Assembly: GCA_964617065.1 (NCBI GenBank)
Contig: CAZTVM010000017.1
Coordinates: 1-25,416 of the forward strand
Reading direction: 5' to 3'
Source: JAVBNU01 sp964617065
GTDB taxonomy: Bacteria > Cyanobacteriota > Vampirovibrionia > Gastranaerophilales > Gastranaerophilaceae
DNA: 25,416 bases
A program made the translations under genes and the position numbers. Of the stretch, positions 14,364 to 22,580 are shown in pieces (the stretch's first letter is position 1; each line of letters opens with the position of its first letter). The notes below the pieces were generated by a model. That model searched no databases. It saw nothing but the letters and a program-made list of their open reading frames with translations, and had not been told where the DNA came from.

Positions 14364-15764
14364 TTAACAGACCTTACTTTCACTTAGCTCTAGTAACTTT
14401 TTACCTAATTCAGTGACATCACCAGCACCAAGCGTGATAACCACATCATTTTCATTCATTAACGGATAAATTTTTTCGGCTGCTTCAGCAATTGTACCAG
14501 CGACATACTTACAGTTCTTATGCTGAATTGTCGAAGCAAATTTTTCAGAATTATAACATTCGTCAAAATCGTCGCCTGCGTTAAAGACATCTAAAACAAT
14601 TAATTCATCAGCGCAATCAAATGCAGCTAAAAATTCATTCCACAAGCCTTTAAGCCTTGTATAACGATGAGGCTGAAATATAGCAACTACGTTTTTGTTC
14701 AAAGATGTTACACTTTGCAGCGTAGCTTTTATTTCACTAGGGTGATGAGCGTAATCATCAAAAATTTTCACTTTGCCGACTTCACCGACGAATTGAAATC
14801 TTCTACCCATACCTGAAAAATCAGTAAAATAAGGCACAATATTTTCGATTAAAACACCTGCCTCATTTAACGCTGCAACAACAGCTAAAGCATTATATAC
14901 ATTATGTTTACCTAAAACATTCAATTTAATTGTGCAAATTTTTTCATCATAATTATATACATCAAACTGCGACGATAATTCGTTGTATGAAATATTTTTA
15001 GCTACATAATCAGCATTTTGCAGCCCAAAAGTTATAAATTCAAACTCCGGATTAACTGTCATTAATTTTTGGCAACCGCTACAATCAGCGTTCACTATTA
15101 GTTTTGCGTCGTCCTTGAGATTAGAAATAAATTTATTAAAAGTCGCTAAAAGTGTTTCAAAACCATTTTTGTAAAAATCAAGATGGTCAACTTCTAGGTT
15201 ATTTATCACAGTGACATCAGGCATGTATTTAACAATAGTGCCGTCCGACTCGTCTAACTCAGCGATAAAATAATCACCTTTTGAACATTTTGCGTTTGTA
15301 TGCAAAGCAGGTATAATTCCACCAACAGCGAAAGACGGAGCATAACCGGCTTTTTCCAAAACGAATGATAATAAACCACTTGTTGTAGTTTTTCCATGCG
15401 TTCCGGCAAAGCCAATAAACATTGGCTTTTGTGTTTTACCAAGGCCTTCAGCTATTATTTTTAAAATATCAGAACGATGGTAAATTTTTTTGCCAAACTC
15501 TAATGCTCTTTTATATTCAGGGTTTGAAGGCTTAATTGCCGACGACGCAACTATTACAGCATCTTCAGGAACATTTTGTGCTGAATGACCGACATAAACC
15601 GTTGCGCCTAATTGTTCCAACTCTAAAGAATATTTACTCTTATTTATATCAGAACCGCTGACTTCACAGCCGACTTCAAGCAAATACTTAGCCAAAGCAC
15701 TCATACCTATCCCACCTATAGCGATAAAATGAAATTTTTTTTGATTTTTTATATTTTCAGTCAA
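14364..15764 (-). CDS. murC: UDP-N-acetylmuramate--L-alanine ligase
   Basis: MurC adds the first residue (L-Ala) to UDP-MurNAc using ATP, in the cytoplasm. Read from the TTG at 15764 the product is 466 residues. The Rossmann motif FHFIAIGGIGMSALAKYL is at 11-28, the ATP loop GTHGKTT at 121-127, and NNLEVDHLDFYKN with FDDYAHHPSEIKATL follow. This start lies 4 bases after the thrS stop, with AAAGGG overlapping the end of thrS. A second TTG at 15818, preceded by AGGAG, would add 18 residues, but these are only the other frame of the thrS 3' end and match nothing in the family. Both remain possible. Confidence 0.95.
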   Translation of the reverse strand: MTENIKNQKKFHFIAIGGIGMSALAKYLLEVGCEVSGSDINKSKYSLELEQLGATVYVGHSAQNVPEDAVIVASSAIKPSNPEYKRALEFGKKIYHRSDILKIIAEGLGKTQKPMFIGFAGTHGKTTTSGLLSFVLEKAGYAPSFAVGGIIPALHTNAKCSKGDYFIAELDESDGTIVKYMPDVTVINNLEVDHLDFYKNGFETLLATFNKFISNLKDDAKLIVNADCSGCQKLMTVNPEFEFITFGLQNADYVAKNISYNELSSQFDVYNYDEKICTIKLNVLGKHNVYNALAVVAALNEAGVLIENIVPYFTDFSGMGRRFQFVGEVGKVKIFDDYAHHPSEIKATLQSVTSLNKNVVAIFQPHRYTRLKGLWNEFLAAFDCADELIVLDVFNAGDDFDECYNSEKFASTIQHKNCKYVAGTIAEAAEKIYPLMNENDVVITLGAGDVTELGKKLLELSESKVC

Positions 15765-15768
15765 TTGC

Positions 15769-17706
15769 TTACCCTTTGTTTTTAATTTCTGCTTCAATGT
15801 CCTCAATAAATTTGTCAATTGAGAAAACTCCTATTTGCCCTTTGCCTCTGGCTCTGACTGCAACTTCATTATTTTCAATTTCTTTATCGCCAATAACCAA
15901 AACGTAAGGGATTTTTTTGTCTTGCAGGGCTTCACGGATTTTATAGTTCATACTCTCTGAGCGGTCGTCGAGCTTTGCACGAATTCCTAAATCGTATAGC
16001 CTATCAAAAATTTTCTTTGCGTAATCAGCATGCCTGTCAGAAATAGGCACAATTGCGACTTGTGTCGGCGCCAACCAAGTAGGAAACGCACCGGCATAAT
16101 GTTCAATCAAAACGCCCATAAATCTTTCCATTGACCCAAAAATAACTCTGTGGAGCATTATCGGAGTTTTCATTGAGCCATCGCTGTCCTGATATTTTAA
16201 ATCAAAGCGTTCCGGCAAATTAAAATCGAGTTGAATAGTAGCGCCTTGCCAAGTGCGACCGATTGCGTCTTTCAATTTAAAATCGATTTTAGGTCCGTAA
16301 AAAGCACCATCACCTTCGTTTATTTCATAAGCCAAACCTTTTACAGCCAACGCTTTTTTTAGACCTTCTTCTGCTCTGTCCCAATTTTCAATCGTTCCTA
16401 CATAACTTTCAGGTCTTGTCGAAAGTTCTACTTCGTAAGACATATTAAACATTTTCAAAGTAACATCAACAAAGTCAATAATAGCGTTAATTTCGTCAAT
16501 TAATTGTTCATGGGTACAGAATACGTGCGCATCATCTTGTGTAAAACCTTTTACACGGCTTAAACCTTGTAATGCACCTGAACGTTCATTTCTATACACT
16601 GTGCCCAACTCTGCCAGACGTAATGGCAAACTTCTGTATGAATAACGGTTAGCTTGATATATCAAAATATGAAATGGGCAATTCATAGGCTTTAACACAT
16701 ACTCTGTGCCCTCGTCTTGTATAAAATACATATTTTCACGATAATGCGAACTATGCCCAGAAATATCCCAGAGTTTTGACTTGGCAATATGAGGTGTATT
16801 CACTATTTGGTAGCCCCTTTTTCTGTGTTCTTTACGCCAATAATTTTCAATTTCTTCTCTGACAACGGCTAAATTCGGATGCCACAAGACTAAACCTCCA
16901 CCAACTTCATCATGGATAGAGAACAAATCAAGCTGCGCACCGAGTTTTCGGTGGTCACGTTTTTGCGCTTCTTCTAAAAAAGTCAAATGGGCGTCTAATT
17001 CATCTTTTGTCCAAAAAGCTGTCGCATAAACCCTTTGTAACATTTTATTTTTTTCAGAACCACGCCAGTATGCACCAGCCACATTTAAAAGCTTAAACGC
17101 TTTAATAAACGAGGAGTTAGGAAGATGAGGACCTCTGCACAAATCATTAAACAAAGCCTTTCCGTCTTTGTTTTCTGTTACATACAATGTAGGGCTGTCA
17201 TTTTTATGTTCTTCAAGCAATTCTGCTTTATATATCTCGCCTTGAGCCTTAAAATCATTAATTTGTTTCTCTACATCTGAAATCAAATATTTCTTAAACG
17301 TTAATTTCTCTTTCACTAAACGGTGCATTTCGTCTTCAATTTTTTTGATATCTTCTTCACTCAAAGTATATCCGTCAATATCAAAATCGTAATAAAACCC
17401 ATTTTCAATCGCAGGACCTATCGCCAATTTGGCTTGAGGATACAAATTTTGAACAGCTTGTGCCATAATATGCGACGTAGAATGACGTAAAACCGCTAAT
17501 GACTCTTTGTCTTTTGACGTCAAAATTCTGACTTTATCACTATTTTTCAACACTGTATTCAAACTTTTCACTTCGTCATTTATAACTGCTGCGACTGCAT
17601 TTCTCGCCAATCCTTCACTAATCGACAATGCAAAATCATAAGCATTTGCACCTTCTTTTATACTTGATTTTGCCCCATCCGGTAAAATAATTTCTATTTC
17701 AGACAT
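15769..17706 (-). CDS. thrS: Threonyl-tRNA synthetase
   Basis: This is a class II synthetase charging tRNA-Thr. The 645-residue product has full-length architecture: an N-terminal TGS domain (1-60), then the editing domain with the zinc-type HSTSHIMAQAV motif and CRGPHLPNSSFIKAF. The catalytic core has MNCPFHILIYQ, motif 2 (TVYRNERSGALQGLSRVKGF), FYGPKIDF and motif 3 (GSMERFMGVLIEHYAG), and a C-terminal anticodon-binding domain follows. AGAGG precedes the ATG. It is the first gene of the wall-synthesis operon. The predicted leader is only about 26 bases, too short for a T-box or an operator-type leader, so regulation by uncharged tRNA is not evident. Confidence 0.98.
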   Translation of the reverse strand: MSEIEIILPDGAKSSIKEGANAYDFALSISEGLARNAVAAVINDEVKSLNTVLKNSDKVRILTSKDKESLAVLRHSTSHIMAQAVQNLYPQAKLAIGPAIENGFYYDFDIDGYTLSEEDIKKIEDEMHRLVKEKLTFKKYLISDVEKQINDFKAQGEIYKAELLEEHKNDSPTLYVTENKDGKALFNDLCRGPHLPNSSFIKAFKLLNVAGAYWRGSEKNKMLQRVYATAFWTKDELDAHLTFLEEAQKRDHRKLGAQLDLFSIHDEVGGGLVLWHPNLAVVREEIENYWRKEHRKRGYQIVNTPHIAKSKLWDISGHSSHYRENMYFIQDEGTEYVLKPMNCPFHILIYQANRYSYRSLPLRLAELGTVYRNERSGALQGLSRVKGFTQDDAHVFCTHEQLIDEINAIIDFVDVTLKMFNMSYEVELSTRPESYVGTIENWDRAEEGLKKALAVKGLAYEINEGDGAFYGPKIDFKLKDAIGRTWQGATIQLDFNLPERFDLKYQDSDGSMKTPIMLHRVIFGSMERFMGVLIEHYAGAFPTWLAPTQVAIVPISDRHADYAKKIFDRLYDLGIRAKLDDRSESMNYKIREALQDKKIPYVLVIGDKEIENNEVAVRARGKGQIGVFSIDKFIEDIEAEIKNKG

Positions 17707-17739
17707 AAAATTAACCTCTTTTTAATACTTGCTACCTTA

Positions 17740-17768
17740 GTTATATCACCACTACATTTGTTTTTCAA
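17740..17768 (-). promoter_or_regulatory. Predicted promoter of the thrS-murC-murB-ddl-ftsQ operon
   Basis: On the minus strand, TTGAAA (17768-17763), a 17-base spacer and TATAAC (17745-17740) are preceded by an extended TG. Transcription would start near 17733, about 26 bases before thrS. Confidence 0.6.
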
Positions 17769-17795
17769 TTTTTTTAATTATTATTTATAATCCAT

Positions 17796-17821
17796 AAAAA
17801 AAACCTACCGAGTGGTAGGTT
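17796..17821 (-). terminator. Intrinsic terminator of the 66-residue gene
   Basis: A perfect 8-bp stem (AACCTACC 17802-17809 with GGTAGGTT 17814-17821) has a 4-base loop and is followed on the minus strand by a run of T (complement of A7 at 17796-17802). It separates the small gene from the thrS promoter. Confidence 0.9.
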
Positions 17822-17840
17822 ATAAAACTGGGTATTTAAT

Positions 17841-17872
17841 TGAGTATTTGAGTAAATGAGTATTTGAGTAAA
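17841..17872. repeat. Perfect 16-bp tandem duplication
   Basis: TGAGTATTTGAGTAAA occurs twice back to back in the 3' untranslated region of the 66-residue gene. Internally it contains TGAGTA-like half units, so it may be slippage. Confidence 0.8.
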
Positions 17873-17882
17873 TTTTTACTTT

Positions 17883-18083
17883 CTAACCAAACATACTTCC
17901 CGCACCTGCACCGCCTTCAGAATCTCCGAATCCAAAAGCCGTTTTAGCTAATGACATACCGACACCGCCCCACATAAGGTCTAGTGGCATATAGTTTGTG
18001 CTACCGCTGACGCTTTTAGCATCTGTTTTTCCTGCACTTGAAAATGCACCGTCAAAATAAGAACTGTTGACTGCTCCTGACAT
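17883..18083 (-). CDS. Small Gly/Ser-rich protein, function unknown
   Basis: This is a 66-residue protein that I do not recognise. A Ser/Asn-rich N-terminal half (MSGAVNSSYFDGAFSSAGK) precedes a short hydrophobic patch (MPLDLMWGGVGMSLAKTAFG) and a Gly-rich acidic tail (GDSEGGAGAGSMFG). There is no signal peptide. Expression as a single gene is well supported: AGAGG lies 6-7 bases before the ATG, there is a free-standing intrinsic terminator at 17796-17821, and the interval upstream is 330 bases long. It could be a short structural, surface or secreted peptide, but nothing in the sequence decides this. Confidence 0.65.
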   Translation of the reverse strand: MSGAVNSSYFDGAFSSAGKTDAKSVSGSTNYMPLDLMWGGVGMSLAKTAFGFGDSEGGAGAGSMFG

Positions 18084-18413
18084 CGTTCGCCTCTCTTTTA
18101 AATTAAGCTTTAAAATAAAACTTTTAACATCCCTCGTATTTATATAAAAACATTTTTAAATTAAATATTGCCTGAAAAATATTTTTTCTTGTTCTAATTC
18201 TGTAAAAAGCACATATAACAAGCATTATTGAATATTAATAAAACTTAACAATCTTAAATGGTAGCTATTTTGACCTTTTAGCTTTTTATATTACGCTACT
18301 ATGGAAACACAAAAAATATAGAAAATTAAAAAAAAGATAATTTTAATTTATAAACAGACGAAATCAAAAAAAAATGATACAATAGCAACATATAAAAAAT
18401 CGGGATAAGTTAT
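18084..18413. other. AT-rich divergent intergenic region
   Basis: This is a 330-base interval between two divergent genes. It holds the extended -10 of the rightward gene at its right end and a weak leftward -10 (TTTATA at 18139-18144 on the plus strand) near its left end. Otherwise it is runs of A and T with no open frame, RNA gene or convincing repeat. Confidence 0.6.
18375..18383 (+). promoter_or_regulatory. Extended -10 promoter of the receiver-rph operon
   Basis: TG-A-TACAAT lies 30 bases before the ATG at 18414, with no clear -35 box. Confidence 0.45.
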
Positions 18414-19055
18414 ATGAGCACAATTTCTTTAGAATTAGATGATGAATTTATAAATGGCTATTACAAACTATTAGGTAAAAATCCGCCAAATACAGAAACA
18501 CTAAAATTGAGTGATTTAAAACTGGTATTGTCTGAATTGCAAAGCGCAATGACAATACTCAATGCCTTGAAAGAATCCCCGACTTCAATACCCACTTATA
18601 CAGAAGATGAGCAAACTGCACTTACAACTGCATCAGGTAAAAAATCTGTTTTAATTGTAGATGATTTGGGTGTTATTACATATCAGCTGAATTTAATTTT
18701 TCAGCGTAAGGGATTTATTTCCGTTACATCACAAGAAATATTTGACGCATTAGAAAAATTCAAGAACAATCATTTTGATTTAGTTGTAATGGATTTATTT
18801 ATTCCAACAGAGCGTGAAGGACTAATGCTTTTAAACGAATTGCAAAAAATAACAAAAATAAAAAATCAAAAAACTAAAATAGGTATAATTTCAGCCTCAA
18901 ACAAAAAAGACCATAAAAAATCATGTTTAGAACGAGGTGCAATGTTCTTTATTGAAAAAACAGACGGTTGGCAAGAACTATTAGCGCAACAAGCTGATTT
19001 CAACGAGGACACCCACACCGACGAAAATGAAAACAATACAAATAATCAGGAATAA
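18414..19055 (+). CDS. Response-regulator receiver protein without output domain
   Basis: The product has 213 residues. Residues about 77-192 are a CheY-like receiver: acidic pair Asp83-Asp84 (VLIVDDLG), phospho-acceptor Asp127 (VVMDLFIPT), Ser160/Ser162 in GIISAS, and the conserved Lys182 (FIEKTDGW). An N-terminal extension of about 75 residues is helical and acidic, and a C-terminal tail (NEDTHTDENENNTNNQE) is disordered. There is no DNA-binding or enzymatic output domain, so it should act by binding a partner. No histidine kinase is adjacent. It lies 11 bases upstream of rph and is probably co-transcribed with it from the extended -10 at 18375-18383. Confidence 0.85.
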   Translation: MSTISLELDDEFINGYYKLLGKNPPNTETLKLSDLKLVLSELQSAMTILNALKESPTSIPTYTEDEQTALTTASGKKSVLIVDDLGVITYQLNLIFQRKGFISVTSQEIFDALEKFKNNHFDLVVMDLFIPTEREGLMLLNELQKITKIKNQKTKIGIISASNKKDHKKSCLERGAMFFIEKTDGWQELLAQQADFNEDTHTDENENNTNNQE

Positions 19056-19066
19056 AGGATTTATAA

Positions 19067-19768
19067 ATGGCAGAACGCAGCTATAGTAGAAGTAATAAAG
19101 CATTACGACCGATAAAAATAACGAAGGACTACACAAAAAATGCTTTGGGTTCAATATTGATTGAAGTCGGCGACACAAAAGTAATCGTAACCGCATCAGT
19201 CGAAGAAGGGAAGCCCAAATGGATGGATAAAGACGACTTAAGAGGTTGGCTAACTGCAGAATATTCGCTTTTACCATCATCTACTAATACCAGATGCCAA
19301 AGAGAACGCACTAAAATTTCAGGTAGAACTCAAGAAATACAGCGACTTATCGGACGAGCACTCAGAAGTTGCATTGACTTAAAATTATTAGGTGAGCGAA
19401 CTATTATTATTGACGCAGACGTAATTCAAGCTGATGGTGGCACTCGTTGCGCTAGTATTTGCGGTGGTTTTTTGGCATTAAAAGAAGTTGTAAACAAATT
19501 AATCCAACAAGGTTTGCTTGACAAAACACCAATTATTGAAGAAATTGCCGCTATTTCTGTCGGTATAATCAATGGTGAAATAAGATTGGATTTGGACTAC
19601 GACGAAGATTCACATGCCGAAGTCGACGCTAATATCGTTATGACTAAAAGTCACAAAATTATTGAATTTCAATCCACAGCTGAAGGTGCACCTTTCGAGC
19701 GTGCTGAATTAATAGAAATTATAGACACAGCTGAAAAAGCTATCACTCAAATTATTGAAATGTATTAA
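19067..19768 (+). CDS. rph: Ribonuclease PH
   Basis: RNase PH is a phosphorolytic 3'-5' exoribonuclease that trims tRNA 3' ends and takes part in RNA decay, acting as a ring hexamer. The 233-residue product carries the N-terminal RPIKITKDYTKNALGSILIE, GWLTAEYSLLPSSTNTR with the following QRERTKISGRTQEIQRLIGR, and the phosphate-binding and active-site region DADVIQADGGTRCASICGG. The C-terminus has DLDYDEDSHAEVDANIVMT and EFQSTAEGAPFERAEL. AAGGA precedes the ATG by 8-9 bases. It follows the receiver gene by 11 bases and precedes a Ski2-like helicase. Confidence 0.97.
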   Translation: MAERSYSRSNKALRPIKITKDYTKNALGSILIEVGDTKVIVTASVEEGKPKWMDKDDLRGWLTAEYSLLPSSTNTRCQRERTKISGRTQEIQRLIGRALRSCIDLKLLGERTIIIDADVIQADGGTRCASICGGFLALKEVVNKLIQQGLLDKTPIIEEIAAISVGIINGEIRLDLDYDEDSHAEVDANIVMTKSHKIIEFQSTAEGAPFERAELIEIIDTAEKAITQIIEMY

Positions 19769-19849
19769 CTGTCCCACTTGCTTACACCTACTTAAATTCG
19801 CTGTAACTTGCATGTCTAACACTATTTCTATTTGTGTTCAAAAGAGTTT

Positions 19850-19881
19850 AGTTGTGTTAAAATTAGTGTATTAACAGGGAG
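19850..19881 (+). promoter_or_regulatory. Candidate internal promoter and ribosome site of the helicase gene
   Basis: An extended -10 (TGT-TAAAAT, around 19853-19862) is followed by AGGGAG at 19876-19881, seven bases before the TTG at 19889. This supports that start rather than the upstream in-frame TTG at 19832, which would lie ahead of the promoter. Confidence 0.4.
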
Positions 19882-19888
19882 AGTGATT

Positions 19889-22177
19889 TTGTACAAATTT
19901 GAATTTAAACTTGATGATTTTCAAGAAGAAGCTGTTTTCCACATAAATAACAACAAAAGTATTGTTGTTTGCGCACCGACGGGTGCAGGCAAAACCTGCA
20001 TAGCTGAACATGCTATTCACAAAGCGTTAGAGAACAATGACAGAATTTTTTATACGACACCTTTAAAAGCGTTGTCTAACCAAAAGTTTAACGATTTTTC
20101 AATGAAGTATGGTTGTGATAAAGTAGGGCTTCTAACCGGCGATACATCAATTAATCGTGACGCTCAAATAGTCGTTATGACAACGGAAGTTTTTAGAAAC
20201 ATGCTGTACGGAACAAATTTAGGCGCAATTTCAGACAATTTAAAAAACGTGAAATACGTTGTGTTAGATGAAGTTCACTATATGAACGACGAGCAAAGAG
20301 GCACCGTCTGGGAAGAAAGCATAATATATTGCCCATCAAATATACAAATAATAGCACTTTCTGCAACTGTTGCAAATTCACAACAATTAACTGACTGGAT
20401 AAACTCCGTTCATTATAGAACTGAGTTGGTCTATACGGATTTTAGACCTGTACCGTTGCGATACTTTTATTATGATTCTTCAAAGCCTTTTGATGTGTTG
20501 CCATTACTGACTCCTGATGGAAAATTGAATAGCAAAATTAAGCCTGAAAAAAGACAAAGAGGTTACAAAAAACAACTTTCACAACGTTCGGTAGTGAAAG
20601 ATGTTGTCAGTATTTTATATAAACGTGAAATGTTACCTGCAATTTATTTCACTTTTTCTCGAAAAAAATGTGATGAACAAATGGAAAAATGTGCTGAGCT
20701 TTGCCTTGTAACTAAAGAAGAACAGCTTGAAATAAAAAAAGTTATTGATGAATATTTAGCTGAAAATCCTCACCTTAATAATAACAAGCATTTAGAATAT
20801 TTAATTCAAGGTGTAGCGTCACATCATGCCGGACTTTTACCGAGTTGGAAAGTGCTAATTGAAAAACTGTTTCAAAAAGGCTTGATTAAAGTTGTTTTTT
20901 CAACTGAAACGCTCGCAGCCGGAATAAACATGCCGGCACGTTCTACTGTTATCTCGTCAGTCAGTAAGCGAACAGACAACGGTCATAGAATGCTGACCGC
21001 AAGTGAATTTTTGCAAATGTCCGGTCGTGCTGGGCGTCGAGGCATGGACGAAGTCGGCTTTGTAACTGTAGTTGGCACACAATTCCAGTCACCTGAAGAA
21101 GTCGCTACACTCGTTACCAGTGATGCAAATCCCCTCGAAAGTCGTTTTGCTCCGACTTATTCTATGGTTATGAATTTGCTTCAACGCTTTACTTTGGAAC
21201 AGTCTAAAGAATTGATTTTAAAAAGTTTTGGTTATTTTTCATCTACAGATAGATTGAAACCTCTACTGCTGCAAAAAGATGAACTTGACAATACTCTTTG
21301 CAATATAAAAAGTTCTAAATGTGATTATAACTTATCCGACGAAGATTTTGAGACCTATTTAAAAATAAAAAGCACTTTCGTTGAACACAGAAAAATATTG
21401 AATACATTAAAAAAACAAAATAAAAATAAACCAATTTCAAATGAGTACAATGAGTTTAAGAAAAAAGTCGCTGATATTCAAAATAAAATGTTTGAATACG
21501 CCTGTGTCAACTGTAACAGATATAAACGTCATTTAAAAGATTTAGAGCTGCATGAACGTTTTGACAAAAAAGTTAAAAAATTAGAAAAAACTATTGAATA
21601 TGAGAAAGATGTATATTGGAGAATTTTTGAAAATCACGCTAATTTGCTGGAGCGAATGGGCTACACTGAAAATATGTACCCGAACGAAAAAGGGAAAATG
21701 ATTTCCGCAATACGTGCGGAAAATGAATTATTTTTGAGCGAAATTATTTTAAAAGGTATACTAAATGAGCTAAATCCTGCTGAATTAGCCGGTGTCATTT
21801 GTGCGGTAACTACAGAGGATTTGAGAGCAGAGTTATACACAAGATTGCCCATTAGCATCAAATCAAAAAAAGCACTCAATAGAATTAAAGATGTTAAACG
21901 TATTGTTAATATTGTGCAGCGAGATTTTAACATCGAGACAGAAATGTTCATTAACTCATACTACTCACCATTAATTGAAAACTGGGTAAACGGCTGTGAA
22001 TGGAATGATTTAGTTGACCAAGTCGAAGCAGGTGAAGGCGATATTGTGAGGGCTTTTAAACGTACTGTCGATATTCTTAGACAGCTTACAGTTATCCCGA
22101 ACATTCCGGACAATCTCGTTCAAACTGCGAGAGATGCTATTACCGCCATCTTGCGAGAACCTATCAATATTGACTAG
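19889..22177 (+). CDS. Ski2/Mtr4-like DExH-box RNA helicase
   Basis: This is a superfamily 2 helicase of 762 residues from the TTG at 19889. It has Walker A APTGAGKT at 29-36, PLKALSNQKF (Ia), TTEVFRNMLY, DEVH at 127-130, SAT in ALSATVANS (III), and VFSTETLAAGINMPARS (V). Motif VI is QMSGRAGRRGMDEVG. The C-terminal 250 residues include a charged helical arm and a DSHCT-type domain (ERMGYTENMYP through LNELNPAELAGVICAVTTEDLR). The fold matches Ski2/Mtr4 of eukaryotes, HelY of actinobacteria, cyanobacterial relatives and chloroplast ISE2. It should unwind RNA for processing or decay. A few Cys in the arm (YACVNCNRYKRH) are noteworthy. An alternative TTG start at 19832 would add 19 residues with no family match. 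Confidence 0.92.
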   Translation: MYKFEFKLDDFQEEAVFHINNNKSIVVCAPTGAGKTCIAEHAIHKALENNDRIFYTTPLKALSNQKFNDFSMKYGCDKVGLLTGDTSINRDAQIVVMTTEVFRNMLYGTNLGAISDNLKNVKYVVLDEVHYMNDEQRGTVWEESIIYCPSNIQIIALSATVANSQQLTDWINSVHYRTELVYTDFRPVPLRYFYYDSSKPFDVLPLLTPDGKLNSKIKPEKRQRGYKKQLSQRSVVKDVVSILYKREMLPAIYFTFSRKKCDEQMEKCAELCLVTKEEQLEIKKVIDEYLAENPHLNNNKHLEYLIQGVASHHAGLLPSWKVLIEKLFQKGLIKVVFSTETLAAGINMPARSTVISSVSKRTDNGHRMLTASEFLQMSGRAGRRGMDEVGFVTVVGTQFQSPEEVATLVTSDANPLESRFAPTYSMVMNLLQRFTLEQSKELILKSFGYFSSTDRLKPLLLQKDELDNTLCNIKSSKCDYNLSDEDFETYLKIKSTFVEHRKILNTLKKQNKNKPISNEYNEFKKKVADIQNKMFEYACVNCNRYKRHLKDLELHERFDKKVKKLEKTIEYEKDVYWRIFENHANLLERMGYTENMYPNEKGKMISAIRAENELFLSEIILKGILNELNPAELAGVICAVTTEDLRAELYTRLPISIKSKKALNRIKDVKRIVNIVQRDFNIETEMFINSYYSPLIENWVNGCEWNDLVDQVEAGEGDIVRAFKRTVDILRQLTVIPNIPDNLVQTARDAITAILREPINID

Positions 22178-22255
22178 ATTTACACGTCAGTTATTGTATC
22201 CTATATTTTTGCTTTGACATTGTGCCTATGTGAAGATAATAATTAGTGTTAATTT

Positions 22256-22285
22256 TTGTAAACAAAAATATATTTTTTATATAAT
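22256..22285 (+). promoter_or_regulatory. Predicted promoter of the ribbon-helix-helix gene
   Basis: TTGTAA (22256-22261), an 18-base spacer and TATAAT (22280-22285) lie 77 bases before the ATG at 22363. A second TTGACA is present at 22214-22219, with only a poor -10. Confidence 0.5.
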
Positions 22286-22362
22286 ATTTAGCACTTTTTT
22301 TCAGAATTACCACTTTATAAATATATAGAGAGCATATAAACCACAAAACGGAGGAATATAAC

Positions 22363-22551
22363 ATGGCAAGAGTACTAATATCAATGCCCGAAGAATTTTT
22401 AGAAAAAATTGACGACGTGGCAGACAAGGAAAATCGTTCAAGAAGCGAGTTAATACGTGAAGCGCTACGTACGTACATTCACAGACAAAAAATCAGAGAA
22501 ACAGGCTTAGCCGCCAAAAATGCAGCTGTGCTTGAGGCATTGTTAGACTAA
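22363..22551 (+). CDS. Ribbon-helix-helix (CopG/MetJ-type) DNA-binding protein
   Basis: The product has 62 residues. The N-terminal strand (ARVLISMPEEFLEKID) and the two helices (DDVADKENRSRSELIREALRTYI when read through) form a complete ribbon-helix-helix domain, which binds DNA as a dimer through the paired strands. A strong GGAGG lies eight bases before the ATG. The C-terminal 20 residues (IRETGLAAKNAAVLEALLD) form a short helix. Such proteins are often antitoxins, but no toxin gene is adjacent on either side, and the gene has its own promoter and terminator. A free-standing, possibly self-regulating, repressor is the likelier role. Confidence 0.85.
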   Translation: MARVLISMPEEFLEKIDDVADKENRSRSELIREALRTYIHRQKIRETGLAAKNAAVLEALLD

Positions 22552-22580
22552 AAAAAGAATAATTTAAGAGATAAGAGAAG

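Noticed and set aside
15765..15818. Upstream TTG start of murC at 15818
   Set aside because: The added 18 residues are the alternative frame of the thrS 3' end and do not match MurC N-termini, though AGGAG precedes it, so it is kept only as an alternative.
17707..17795. T-box or other amino-acid-sensing leader before thrS
   Set aside because: The predicted promoter leaves a leader of about 26 bases and the upstream terminator belongs to the neighbouring gene, so there is no room for one.
19832..19888. Upstream TTG start of the Ski2-like helicase
   Set aside because: The extra 19 residues have no family match and would overlap a likely promoter. AGGGAG is correctly placed for the TTG at 19889.
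22191..22478. Leftward 95-residue open frame
   Set aside because: It is antisense to the ribbon-helix-helix gene and its promoter and shows no family features. The rightward gene explains the region.
22363..22551. Toxin-antitoxin module
   Set aside because: No small toxin-like gene lies on either side. The next gene is convergent, with two terminators between.
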